A DNA stretch of 64,000 nucleotides from Gliomastix tumulicola. Taxonomy: Eukaryota > Ascomycota > Sordariomycetes > Hypocreales > Bionectriaceae. Positions 43,546-55,072 of this stretch are shown here, piece after piece; position 1 is the stretch's first letter; the number at the start of each line of letters is the position of its first letter. Location of the stretch: positions 690,800 to 754,799 of the forward strand of contig BCHX01000005.1 of NCBI GenBank assembly GCA_001599755.1, read 5' to 3'. The position numbers and the translations under genes are program-made. Under the pieces are notes generated by a model that made no database searches, had not been told where the DNA came from, and saw only the letters and a list, made by a program, of their open reading frames with translations.

Positions 43546-46500
43546 TGCGAAGAAGGGAAGAAATTGAAAAGAGGAGAAGGAATGGCGAGGGGGTAAGAAA
43601 TAGGAAGAAGGCAGAGGTGGGAAACGAGGGCTGATATGGGCGGAGGCAGATCAGCGAAGTCCCAGAAAGGGGGGGAGCGAAGAAGGTGGTGGGTGTGGTG
43701 TGTGTGTGAGCGTATGCGAGGATGCTGATACAATACGCGGAAGAGCAGGCATTCAAATAAGTAAGAATGCGACGATGCTGCTGCAGGCCCGGGTGGTGTG
43801 TCTGAGGGTTGCGGGCAAAAGGCAAGGTAGTAGCGCTGACAGACAGACCGGGTAGCGAGCTGCAGGTGCAGCTGCAGTCGCGGTTTGTGGTGGTGTGTGT
43901 GTGTCTGAGGGCAGTTAATATGATGATTTGATTACCCGGCCTCTTCGCAGACGGCCAGACACACCAAGTACCGCCGGGGCAAGTCTCGAGTTGGTACCAG
44001 TACCGCCTGGCTGAGGGAGACCAGACGGAGGCAGCGCCGGTGCTTGCAGACGCGACCGCTAGGTCATCGGAAAGCCGCTGCAGGCACCGATGAAGCAGAT
44101 GGTGGGCGGTGGCTTAGTCCGTGTACTGCTGACAGGACGTCGGAGGCGAAGTTGGAAGGCGAGCGCGAGAGCGAGCTGGACGGTGAAGACTTGAAGTGGG
44201 CGGTTTGCCGGTCGCGGGGGGGTGGACTTGAAGCGTCTAGACTGAGCCGATGAATGATTATGGCGGGTGCTTTGTGCGGTGCGGGCTGCTGCAGGGGGGG
44301 TATTGCAATGATGGATGGATGGATGGATGGATGGATGGATAGATGCAACGCAGACTGGCTGCCGGCTCTGATGGTAGACAGACAGGCAGGCAGGCAGGCA
44401 AGAAAGCAAGCCAGCAGGCAGAGCGGTGCGTGCAGCAGGCAGGCTATATGTCCAACGAGTACGACGCTGGGCCGGGCTTTATGACTCGGGTTTGAATTCG
44501 AATGGGTGTGATCAGGGGTGGCGGCGGTGGTGAGGCAGGCCAGGGGGGGGCCGGAGAATGGTTGGAGATGATGGAGGGGGAGAAACGGCAATTCGTTTCG
44601 ACCGGTGCCGAATGGCGTGAACAAGGAGAGACAGAATAGGCGAGAATGGTACGAGGGCACGAGAACAGAGAGAGAGAGAGAGAGAGAGAGGCACGGATGT
44701 TTTCGTTTTCGCTTTTTTTCGTTGGGAAGGGTCGTCAGGGACAACAAAGAGTTGCAAGGTTCGGATGTGGGAAGAGAGGAGGGGGATCGTCATATCTTTC
44801 TTGGTGGTGGCAGGTACGTACTACTACGAACTTACTTTTCCTCCTGTAAGTTAACTCTGTGCTCTGACCTGCCCTGTGCGCTGTGCCGGACAATGGCGGC
44901 TGCAAGGTTAGTAGCACTACTAAGTACCCCTCGTACTCTTGTGCTCTGAACTCTGTCCCTCCCTCTCTGAGGAACCTGCGCCGGACCTGCTGTAAATTCG
45001 GTGAGGCAGTCTGGCGTGTCAGCTCATCCGTGGATGAAGAGCCCCAGTTGTCTGGTGGGTTCTGCTGCGCGACGGGCGTACGATTTGCTCCCACTTATCT
45101 CGCCCGCCGTTACCTGTCCTGGGAAGCTGGTGAGTCTCACGAGTAGCAGTACTCTGACAACATGCCAACGTCAAGCGTAAATTTAAGGTGCCAGGTACGA
45201 GCGCCGAGCACGGTAGCACAGAGAGTCACAGAGTCTCACAGAGTCTCACAGAGCGTCACAGAGCCCATCACAGAAGGGGCTGGTGACGCGTGCCCCTGGG
45301 AGGCAACCTGGCCGTGCGACGCAGCACAAGAGCAGTCATCTGTCATACCGTATATTCGCTCACTCACTTGAGCTGCTCTCTCGTCGCGTCGTTCTGCCTT
45401 GGCCCGGGAGCGAGTGGGAAAATACCCGGGGCAGCACCATGGATTATTACTCAATTAACCTCGTCCTTTTGAGTGGCTCTGCAGGCGCTGATCCAGCATT
45501 CAGACGGCGGGGGCCAAAGGCCAAGACGCACAGAGCAGGCCATTATCGTATCATTCATTCATTTATCATGCATGCACGTCTTGTCGCCGATGTTGCAATA
45601 ATGCACCACCCACCACCCTCCACCCTCCACCCTCCATCCTCCGTCCTCTGTCCTCTGTCCTCCGTCGTCCCAGGTACTCGTCCTTGTCCTTCCCATCGAC
45701 GCTGACTGTGGCCATCGTCCCCTGAAGTCCCTGTCCACAAGGGTACTGAAAGTCAATCGGAGATCTGCCAAATGACCACTAGCTTGATGAAACATGTAAC
45801 CAGCCCAGCCAGCCCTTGCCTGCGACGTGCTGGACACGGGATATATATTTTTTTTACTACGGACTTTGGGCGACGGCACTCCGACACCCGCGTGCCATGT
45901 CTCAATGTCTCGGGCGGTACGATGAAGGATCGGGATCCATTGCTCGTGTGTGTGTGTGTGTCTCTCTCTTGTTGTCAGAGCTCGCGAGACTGAACGCCGA
46001 TGTCGCTGGACAGCGAGTAGACTTCGGCGGATGATTCCCATGATTACAGCATCACGTAGGACAGAGACAGAACTTTAGGAAATCACACGGGGGGGGCTCT
46101 ACCGCCCGGACCGCGTCTCTGGCAGACGAGACGATCGGTGATTGCATGTACCTGGTACTGAATGTGCGTTCTGCGCTGCGCTGCACTGCGCTGCACCTCC
46201 ATGACATGCAGCAGCATCCCGAAGCTAGCACAATGCTACAGAAGTCCACCCTTCGGCCCCCAAAAATAACACGATCGTCACCTCAAGACAGCGGCCGCAG
46301 GCACATTTGCACAAGGATAAATATGAGCGCGTAGCATCTACCACACCTTCTCTCCTGCTCCTGCCCGTCTCTCGATATACGTACTATACTTACTGGTGGA
46401 TGAAATGGATGGGGTGGGATGGAAGGAGAGAAAAAAAAGGACTGACCCCCCCCCCTCCCGGGCCGTCATTCATTTGGGCAGCAAATTGCCACACACACTT

Positions 46501-47925
46501 CACGATAACTCTCGCGGGGCCTAGACCTCGTGGACCGACACAGCCCGTCGTATGTCTCAGCTACCTCCTGTGCACAACCTCTACGAAGGTCCCTCTTTTC
46601 CTGCCTTTTTTCCTTAAATTGCACGCCGGGTGACGGTCAAGCAGAAGAAAACGAGGCGAACGCAAGGCGACAGCGGCACACGCCCCGAGACAGCTGCTAG
46701 GTCAGGCTTATGTATGTATCCCCCCGGGTCTTACAGAAAAAGAAAAAAAAATGTTCCGGTGCCCTGCTGCGACCGAGCAAGTACATAATATTGCCAATAG
46801 ATCCAGACCAAAGGCCCTCAGTGACAGGACAGGCCAGGACTTTTCCTTCAGGGTCTTACAGGCTGTGTGGAGTCCCTCTCCCGATGGGTGATCGACACTG
46901 GCACCCGTCCTTTCCGGCCTGACTGCCCCTTCAGGAAACCTCCCAGCTCTTCATCAAAGCTCGGGGAGCGAAGAGAGAGAGAGAGAGAGAGAGCTTGAGA
47001 GAAGGATGGATGGGCACCCACACGGAGAAAGGGAAATACGCCGGGCATTGTCCATTGCTACGCGTTGCTCCTCCACAAAAAAAGAAGAGAGCAACAAAGA
47101 TAGGAGACTTGACGAGCACGTTGCGAAAAGCTGGCTGATCCTTGGGCCGATCCTTCGTCCTGTCAGTGGCAGTTTTTAATATTGCTACAGTGCAACCCTA
47201 CCATGGCAATATGGACGTGATAGCCGCCCGGCGTTGCCATCACTGTCACCTCGGCATGTCTTGGTAATTTGTCAAAGGTTCTCTCTCTGTGTGTGTGTTG
47301 CTCAGGTGCTTTTGTGCGCGCGCGCATAGCAGCGGGGACAACGCAGCACGACATTAGCACACCCCCTTTTCAATTTTCCTTTCTTTTCCTCCAGCCGGGC
47401 CAGCTCCTCTTGTGTTGCTTCCCCCCCCCCCTTTCCCTCCCCTCCCCTACGTCACCCGAGCAAGGACACAGAAGTCGCAGGTTACTTCGGAGGAGGACGA
47501 GGCCTTGGCGAAGGAGGGGGGGGGGGGCTTCTGGAGGTACGACTTTCATGCTGTCCTACGCTTTTTGAGGGGGATAATCTTAGCCAAATCGATAGACGCC
47601 ACTTTCTTGAGGGCTGTGTCACGATGTCTACTGTCGCAGGCTGGAGGATTCGTTCCGGGTGAGGATGAGCGAGGGACGTATGAGCGTGAGTGCGCGCGTG
47701 TGTGTATGTGTGTGTGTGTGTGTGGCCTGGTCGGGGAGGGGGACCTTGCATTCACGGCGACCCTGTGATGGATGCCTCTGCGAGAGAGAGAGAGAGAGAG
47801 AGGCGAAGGTAGGGGGGGATACTTCGAGGGACTTGTCCGTGATGTCCATGTCCATGTGATGTAACCGCCCGAGACATGCAAGCGAAGGAGGTGCGCATAC
47901 TGCCCGCGGCGTCGAGACGGAGTGA
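43546..47925. other. Gene-poor spacer rich in microsatellites
   Basis: About 4.4 kb with no frame supported as a gene. Microsatellites include GGAT tetramers (44309-44340), GA runs (44665-44690, 46974-46993, 47780-47801), an 11-bp TCACAGAG-type repeat (45226-45262), CACCCTC/CTGTCCT repeats (45605-45666) and a GT run (47699-47722). The long minus-strand frame at 44064-44747 is a translation of such repeats. Confidence 0.55.
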
Positions 47926-47929
47926 GGAA

Positions 47930-48990
47930 CTGTGGGCTTGACAATCGAACCTTGCAGCCCCTTTGATCCCGACACGATTTGACATGCTGCCCGCCCGCCG
48001 TCAAGGGTTAGGTGGGTGGACTTGACAATCGCAGTCCATGGTCTCGGCATGATTTAGCATGCTGCCTGCTGTCGGAAGTTTAGGAGGGTATGCTCGACAA
48101 TCGGGCTTCGTCATCCTTGGCCTCGACACGATTCGATTGACACGCTGCCCGTGGTCGAGAGTCGGGGAGGGTGGTGGGCTTGACAATCAGACCGTGCAGT
48201 CCTTGGTCTCCGCATGATGAACATGGTGCCTGTTACCAACAGTTCAGGGAGGGGGGTGTAGTTGACAATCGGGCCTTGTCATCCTTGGTCTCGACACGAT
48301 TGACATGCGGCTTAGGAGGGTATACTTGATAGTTGGGCCTCGTTTTCCTTGGTCTCGACAAGATTGACATGCGGTTTAGGAGGGTATACCTGATAGTTGG
48401 GCCTCGTTATCCTTGGTCTCGACACGATCGACAGACATACTGACCGTGATCGAGAGTGAGGAAGTGTGGGCTGACAATCAGACCTTGCAGTCCTTGGCCC
48501 GACAGAATTGACATGTCGCCTATTGTCAACGGTTTAGGAGGGTATACGTGACAATCAGGCCTCGCCGTTCTTGGCTCGACAGCGTTGACATGTCCATGGT
48601 CTCGACACAGTTCAACAGCTGCGGATGCATGCTACCCGCCCATGCTGCCCGTCCATGTTGTCTCCACGCTGCCCGTCCATGCTGTCTGTCTCCATGCTGT
48701 CTGTCTCCATGCTGTCCGTCTCCATGCTGGCCCCTCCCCCCCCTGCTACCCATGTCCGAGAGCTTCGGGAGGGGAGCCAGACAGTCAGGACGTTGCTATC
48801 CTTAGCTTCGACATACCATGCCGTCCACACATTGCTGTCTCCATGCTGACCCCCATGCCGCCCATGTCCGAGAGCTTCGGGAGGGGAGCTAGGCAGTCAG
48901 GACGCTGCTATCCTTAGCTCTTAGCTCTGATGCACCACGCTGTCCACACAAGCTGTCCACACAAGCTGTCCACACACGCTACCCGTATTC
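47930..48990. repeat. Degenerate direct-repeat array, 64-86 bp units
   Basis: About nine units share a core TTGACAATCGGGCCT, then CCTTGGTCTCGACACGATT, GACATGC and a TTTAGGAGGGTATA-like end. Unit starts are near 47939, 48022, 48092, 48179, 48260, 48327, 48390, 48471 and 48547. From 48630 it passes into 12-18 bp CCATGCTGTCTGTCT units, then two copies of a block of about 125 bp containing TGTCCGAGAGCTTCGGGAGG (48755 and 48865). It ends in short AGCTGTCCACACA repeats. Units are diverged and separated by no unique spacers. No open frame spans them. Confidence 0.85.
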
Positions 48991-49623
48991 TCCGCATGAC
49001 CTCACCGGTTCCGATCGTCTAGCAAATCGGGCCAGGACAGAAGACGGACACCCAAGACCAGGCACCAAGGACAGAGAGGGGCAAGGAGAAAGAAGAATGC
49101 TGGATAAATTCAAAAAGAGGGGGGGTATTAGATGGACTGTTCTAGATCATTACTTGGAGCTTTCTTTGCCAATGAAATCAACCAGAAACGCAGGCAGACA
49201 GACAGACAGACGCACTCACTCACTCACTCTCACACACACACACACACACACACCGAGCGGGGATAGGAGGGCATCAGCCCACAATCAGAACTGCTCCCAC
49301 GACGCGCGGGACCCAGGCCCATGTGCTAGCCCCTCCGCTGCACCCGCCGCAGGTCCTGCAGTAGTAGCAGTAGTAGCAGCAGGAGAAGCAGCAGCGGCCC
49401 CTCCACCACCGTCAACACCATTATCATTATCCCCGGGAGGAGTAACCATAGCGTGCGTCTCGACAGGCTGCTGCTGCGGCTTCCTCGCCGAGTCGTCATC
49501 GCCGTCCCTGACAGGCCTCATCCTCACGCCCGGAGGCAGCCGCCCCTCGGCCCTGTTGTCCTTCCACCGCCTCGTCCACACCCGGACGGCGTAGACGTGG
49601 TCACGGATGATCACACTCCTCTC
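48991..49623. other. Spacer 3' of the MARVEL-like gene
   Basis: Contains GACA/ACTC/CA microsatellites (49196-49252) and a GCA/GTA triplet-rich stretch (49360-49400). A 109-codon minus-strand frame (49285-49614) follows the stop of the MARVEL-like gene but begins with no conserved sequence and is not called. Confidence 0.5.
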
Positions 49624-50744
49624 CTAGACGTGTGCGCGCCCCGTGAACCGCGTCCGCGTCGTCCGGTGCCGCCACCAGTAGCCGACGGCGGCGCCGGTCG
49701 CGACGAGCCAGAGCAGCATGTTGGCCAGGTCGACCCAGACGGCGTTCTTCATGCGCTGGATGCGGCCGTCACCCTCTGGGTCCTCGTTGATGTACATCTA
49801 CATTGCCGGCGGGGTCAGGGGGGGGGGGGTTCTTCCTCTTCTGGGGGGGGGGGTGGTGGTGGGCGGGGGGGGGGGGGAGACAGACGACAAGGGGGGGGGG
49901 GNNNNNNNNNNNNNNNNNNNNNNNNNNNNNNNNNNNNNNNNNNNNNNNNNNNNNNNNNNNNNNNNNNNNNNNNNNNNNNNNNNNNNNNNNNNNNNNNNNN
50001 NNNNNNNNNNNNNNNNNNNNNNNNNNNNNNNNNNNNNNNNNNNNNNNNNNNNNNNNNNNNNNNNNNNNNNNNNNNNNNNNNNNNNNNNNNNNGGACTCCC
50101 CCTTTGCTCTCCGGGGAAGAAAGGGAGGGGGGAGTGGGAGTGGGAGAGGGAGAGGGAGTGGGAGTGGGAGTGGGATGTGTGTTGATCGAAGGCATCACGC
50201 GCACGGCAGTTGTCGAGCGAGGAATATCCCACTTACATCTCCGAAGACGCCAAAGACTGCCACCCAGAGGACGAAGAGGATGGCGTTCCAGCCAGCAATG
50301 ACGAGACCAACGATGCCTCCGGCATGGCGGAGCAGGAGGGGGACGAAGTAGACGGCACAGGTCGCAGCGGAGAGGGCGCCCACCACGACGGCGTAGACCT
50401 GTTTTTTGTTGCGCAAAAGTCAGCACATCGTTTCCCTGTTTCTCGCTGCGAGTGCAACCCTAGAGGGAGGGTTACGGTAGGTGACAGCGGAAAAGTACGT
50501 AAGTCGAGGCAATATCACCCGCAGATATATATCAGTCGGGATGAGGGAGGGTCGAGGCAATAACACCTGCAGATAGGAAGGGTAAAGGGGGTTGACTTGC
50601 CCATTTCGTGTCCGGGCCAACGCCGGCCTCCCGCGCGCTCGTCAAGTCTTGGCCGTAGAGACCGCAGACGGTCAGGCCCAACGCGAAGCATGCGACATAT
50701 AGGGCCGTGAAGAGCAGGTAGCCCAACGTGAGGTTGAGGAACAT
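49624..50744 (-). CDS. MARVEL-like four-TM membrane protein
   Basis: Three exons (50744-50601, 50398-50237, 49797-49624) give 159 residues, all joined in phase 0. Four hydrophobic helices are visible: LTLGYLLFTALYVACFALGL near the start, VYAVVVGALSAATCAVYFV, LVIAGWNAILFVLWVAVFG, and ANMLLWLVATGAAVGYWW near the end. The protein ends TRFTGRAHV, like other fungal MARVEL proteins. These are small tetraspanning proteins proposed to act in membrane apposition or eisosome-type domains. The first intron (50399-50600) appears to use a GC donor (TGG|GCAAGT). The second (49798-50236) contains poly-G runs and a 191-base assembly gap, so an extra exon inside it cannot be excluded. Confidence 0.7.
49902..50092. 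other. Assembly gap (191 N)
   Basis: N run preceded by several poly-G tracts (49819-49828, 49843-49852, 49864-49877, 49891-49901). Such G-rich DNA is hard to sequence, and it lies within an intron of the MARVEL-like gene. Confidence 0.95.
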
Positions 50745-52275
50745 GGTTGCTGCAGGTTGTTGTTGTTCTTTCTTTTTTTTTTTTCGAGGAATGCTGGTGG
50801 GTGTGAGTGGGTGTCGGGCACGAGGAGTGACGAGTGGTGCCCTTAAATAAAGACTGGCTGGGTGTAATTAAACACGATGTTGCAGTGACGGACGGACTTG
50901 CAGCTGGGAGAATTGCTTCCCTGTGTCAGAGTGTCAGAGCACACCCTTTTGTTGGACGAGCGTTTCCCTCCTAAATGGGAGCGTCACGGTTTGGTCTCTT
51001 TTCCTTGACATCACCGCTCAGGCAGGATCGGCGGCCTAGATAAGGAGCGAGAAAAACAGGACGAAAGCTGGGAGGGAGGAGGCCAGCTGTCGGGCTATGA
51101 CGTAGATGTTCCAGCTGGTGTGATTGGATTGGCGACGGTAACGTCTCCGGTCGGGCAGGGCAGGCTATCCCGCATTGCTGCTAGGCGTCTGCTCGGCATC
51201 TGCTAGACGCCTGCTAGAGCAGTGCTAGCCGTGCACCTGATCCCTGCTGCTCGTCTCGCTAGGCCAGATGGGACGTGCCGGTCGGAGGTCATCGATCGCC
51301 TGCCCTACCGTGGAAGGGCTGGCTGGTGATGATGGGATGACTTGTTGTTTGGATGAGTCAAGTGTCAAGTGCATCGTGTGCGTGTGTGGTCGTGCGTGTG
51401 TGCAATCGGAGATGGGAGATGGGAGATGGTGTCGATGGAAGGTCTGTCTGGGTTTGCACGATTCACGGCCTGGTCTGAGCTGTGCTCTGACGCTGACACG
51501 GGCATTCACGATTGCGGCTGCCCTGGTTATGAAGTACCCTCCGTCGCTGCCCTGCTGGTGCTGCCCTGTGGCGCCTGCCCTCTGCTGTCCAGTGTCCACT
51601 GTCAACTGTCAGTCCACTGTCAACTGGCCACTGTCAACTGTTCAGTGTCCACTGCCCACTGTCAGCTGTCCACTGTCCACTGTAGTTGTACCTGGAAGCA
51701 GGTGGTGCCAGGCGAAAGTTACAGCGTCTGGGCGCTGGGCGCACCGCCGCATTTGGGTGCTCTGGAAACTCTATTTGGACACGCCTTCATCAGCCACCAC
51801 GCGCTGAAAATCGTTTGTTGACGCCTCGACGTTGATTTCCATTGTGAAGAAAAAGAAAAAAAAAATGCCTGGTGGTGCTATAGTTTATTTCAGATTGATT
51901 TCCAATTGAGTTCAGGCACAGGCCCTTAGTGCAGCTCTGTCTCTTCGCCGTTGAACACTCCTCGTGGTTCAGACCGTCAGCCCAACGAGGCAAAGTTAAA
52001 GTTTTGACGTGACCAGTCGTCTCACATGCATCGATCTAGAGTCATGCCGAATCAGACGGTCTTTAAAATACATCTATCTATGTACTCTCGTCAATTATTT
52101 CAAGGAGCGAGTAATTGGCCTGGTGTGGCGTTCTCAAGGGCTGTGCGGCGGTCGCTCAACAGATCACCCAACATGAAGCAGCGCCCACGAGCCCAAAGCC
52201 ACCATCGGCACTCTCAAAAATGACAAACCGAATTCGCTGCAACGGCGACCGTTTGGATAGTGGATAGTACCGTTG
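50745..52275. other. Intergenic with TGTCAACTGTCCAC repeat
   Basis: About 1.5 kb with no gene. The proximal part should hold the promoter of the MARVEL-like gene (A/T-rich run at 50770-50785). The decamer-like repeat at 51585-51683 is listed separately. Confidence 0.5.
51585..51683. repeat. CCACTGTCAACTGT short tandem repeat
   Basis: About ten imperfect units of CACTGTCAACTGTC or CAGTGTCCACTGTC. The motif is partly palindromic (CAGTG/CACTG), so folded structures are possible. Confidence 0.8.
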
Positions 52276-52785
52276 CTATTGTTTTGGAATAACTTCTATG
52301 TCGTGTTGTCGAATCCTGCGATTGTGCAGGCAATAGGTTTGGTAGTCGGTCGCGTGCTTGGGCAGACGGTCGATGAGGAACATGAGGACGAATCCGAGGG
52401 TAAGCGATACACCGATTTCGAACCCGGGAAGCTCCAGATGGTCGTGGTCGTGGTCGTGCTCGTCGTCATCGTCATCGTCGTGTTCGTGGTCGTGTTTGTG
52501 ATCGTGATCGTGGTCCGGCTCGCTCTCTGGTGCCTTCTCTTCCTCCTCTTGCCTCTTCTCGTCTGCCTTCTCAGCGCTGTTCGTCACCAGGATATGCGAC
52601 AACGGCACAACATCCGACTCGTTCTCCTCCTCCGCCTGCGCATCGAGCTCGTCGCCAAAGAACTTCGGCCTCGCAACTTGTACCGTCGGTCTGACTTCGC
52701 AGCAAACGTCTGGCCCTACCCTTCCGTGCCGTCCAACGACTTCAGCAGTCGGGCTCTTCAATTTCATCAATGCTCTAATTCTCAT
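52276..52785 (-). pseudogene. Relic of a ZIP-family metal transporter gene
   Basis: A 169-codon minus-strand frame contains a His/Asp-rich loop (DHDHDHKHDHEHDDDDDD) followed by LELPGFEIGVSLTLGFVLMF and LIDRLPKHATD. The latter matches the start of a membrane helix in fungal Atx2-type ZIP metal transporters. The usual N-terminal helices are missing upstream. After KHATD the sequence turns into unrelated residues and stops, without a splice donor at that point. What remains is therefore about one loop and one helix, interpreted as a truncated pseudogene. An undetected intron leading to further exons could revive it, but none was found within 500 bp on either side. Confidence 0.55.
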
Positions 52786-52920
52786 GGTCTTCCATGGCTC
52801 TTACGTACCTGCATCCGCTGTTTCTCTTGACGAGCACCTTGTATTCACCGCCCCGACACTCTGCCTCAGGACCGAGTCTGTGTCTTTGGGCTTGGGACTC
52901 AGTTCTCTGTTTTAACAAAC

Positions 52921-53510
52921 CTCTATTAGAGCGAGGCTCTGCTAGGCTACAATCTCATCTCTGGAACTAGATTCTTTCAATGTCTATACGCAGAGCAGCA
53001 GTTGTAGAAGCACTAACCGCAGCAGACCAAGAGTGAACGGGGTGACTAGCTGGCCGTCAGACTGAACACCCAGTGCTATCATGTTCATCTTGCTACCCGG
53101 CTCTGCTTCGAATTTACTATTCTGTTCAGCATAATGAGCGATCCTTGTTCTTGTGAGTACACATGGGATTCACTGTGCAGCTATTTTGTGCCCCTGATCC
53201 GGATTTGAGACTTGGCTATCTACTCGTATTTAAATGAACCTCTTTTGTATAGGGGCTCTACTGGGCTGCATCTCAGCTTCTGGATTGGATTTCTTTCCTG
53301 TCACTGTACGGAGAGCAGGAGTTGGAGAAGAAGCAAAGGCAACAGTCTAGGGAGTCGAACGGACTGGCTAGCCAGGCATCAGACTGACGAGCCGGTGGTA
53401 TCAGGTTCGTCTCGCTATCCGGGTCTGCTCCGAATATACTATTCTATTCAGCACAATGAGCGATCTTTGTTCTTGCGAGTACACGTGGGATTCACTGTGA
53501 TGCTAAAGAC
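52921..53510. repeat. Diverged direct duplication of about 270 bp
   Basis: The interval 52921-53189 aligns with about 53240-53509 at an offset near 320 bp. Shared landmarks are GGCTCTGCTAGGCT/GGCTCTACTGGGCT and the end block ATGAGCGATCCTTGTTCTTG (second copy ATGAGCGATCTTTGTTCTTG), followed by GGGATTCACTGTG in both. Differences include transitions and transversions. No coding frame is preserved. Confidence 0.75.
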
Positions 53511-53836
53511 AACCTTAAGGCACCTATATTCTCCAACGGCGGGCTACAACCACCATCATTCCGTCAGTCAAATCAACACCATCCATGGAAGGCTCCTGTA
53601 GGACGTGACAGGATGACTCAAATCGACCACTCTGCTCCATCCATGACACCTCAGGCTCAGAGCATATCAACCCTGAGCGTGGTAAACATAGGAACAACGC
53701 GCTCTTGTGCAGCATCCTCAACAGCCCAGATGACCATTAGTATATATGTAGTGTAGCTGGCTCTACATGAAGTGTTATACAGTATCCCCGTGCATATCTT
53801 ACAACAGCGAGACAAAAATAACGCTCGATAATCCCC

Positions 53837-55072
53837 TCAAGGCACAGACGTGGGAATCTTGACCATGCCACGCTTCCGATCCGGCAGCGGCGCGCCATAC
53901 CTCCATCCAACACCCCTCCTCGACTTCCCATCACGGCCAACTTCGTCCGCGTTGATCTCCTTGACCCGGAACTCGTACCGGCCCGTGTCGACTCTCTTGA
54001 TGGCCTTCTCCTCTCTGGCCTGCTTGTCCGCGAGTTGCTTCGCGTACTTCTCCTCTTCGTCTCTCGCCGCCTCCCGGAACTTGGCCAGCGCCTTCTCCCG
54101 CGCCTCGAGCTTGTCCTCGGCCTTCGCCGTTGCCGTCGTCGTGGTGTTATCCGCCGCGAGCTCGCGCTCCATGCGGATTAGCTGCTGGTGCGGGCTGCGC
54201 GCGTCCGCTGAGAGCAGCCGCTCGTGGAACGCCTTGGCCGCGTCCTCGCGCGTAAAGTGCCGCGACTCGGACACGGGGACGAAGAGCTGCTGCACCGAGA
54301 GCTTGTGCACGGGGATGTCGTTGATGGGCTCGTGCGGCTTGTTCTTCTCGCCCTCGAACCAGCGGGTCTGCGGGAGCATGTCCATGACGGCCTTGGCGTA
54401 GGGGGTGGCCAGCTTCTTGCCCTGAGAGGAACGGGGATGTCAGCGCCGAGAGTCTCGACACAACTAGTTGTGCAGAGGGAATGTAGAATGTGAGGTTGTT
54501 GGGATGTAGAATCAGTGGTTGTTTGTAAGTGTTCTAACCATGGGAAAATGTCTTCAAGACTAATCGAATTTTGTGGTTGTCTCATCATAGCATCGGGGGG
54601 AGGGAGGGGGGTTGAAAAGCTCAAGAAGAAAGACGCATATATCAGAACTTACCTCCTTAACCCACTGCTTCTCAACCTCCTTTAATCGTACGACGGCAGC
54701 CACCCGCCTGACATCGACACCCATCTGCTCTGACACCGACTTCATGGGGTTTCCCTCCACCATGACCTTGCGGTGGATGATGTTGCGCATCTCGTCTGAG
54801 AGCACAGACTGGCTGCGAAACAGCGGGTTGTTGGGGAACGGCTGGTCCGTAAAGGGGCCAAGGTACGACGCGCCGCTCGCCCTCCCCCCCTCCAGGAGCT
54901 CGTTGCCGAAGCCGTTGAGCCACTGGTGCATCTCCCAGCGCTGCTGCGTCGTCTTGTCGAGGCGGGCGGACGAGGAGAACGACGCCGTGGCCGCTGCCGG
55001 GCGGAGGGGAGTTTTGAGGGCGGCATCGAGAGCCACGGCCGTGGTGGTGAGCGAGGGTAGTCTAGGAGCCAT
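53837..55072 (-). CDS. mrps35: Mitochondrial small-subunit ribosomal protein mS45 (Mrps35/Bot1 family)
   Basis: Two exons (55072-54653 and 54421-53837) give 334 residues; the intron is 54422-54652. The N-terminus MAPRLPSLTTTAVALDAALK is followed by a second basic stretch ending FSSSARLDKTTQ, reading as a mitochondrial presequence with a cleavage-like FSSSAR site. The conserved domain starts at QQRWEMHQWLNGFGNELL, includes YLGPFTDQPFPNNPLFRS and a helical MGVDVRRVAAVVRLKEVEKQW, and continues with KKLATPYAKAVMDMLP in exon 2. This matches the eukaryotic mitochondrial regulator/mS45 family, a fungal component of the mitoribosomal small subunit. The C-terminal half is a charged coiled-coil-like region. 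It is divergent from the gene at 55549. Confidence 0.88.

Noticed and set aside
44064..44747. 227-codon minus-strand frame upstream of the 43545 exon
   Set aside because: Composed of Ser/Leu/His-Pro-Ser repeats that mirror the GA and GGAT microsatellites; no protein-like segments.
47930..48600. CRISPR-like array of direct repeats with variable intervals
   Set aside because: The genome is eukaryotic, unit lengths vary from 64 to 86 bp, repeats are diverged and there are no unique spacers or cas genes.
49285..49614. 109-codon minus-strand frame after the MARVEL-like stop
   Set aside because: Separated by a stop, low complexity after 50 residues, and the upstream protein already ends in a typical FTGRAHV tail.
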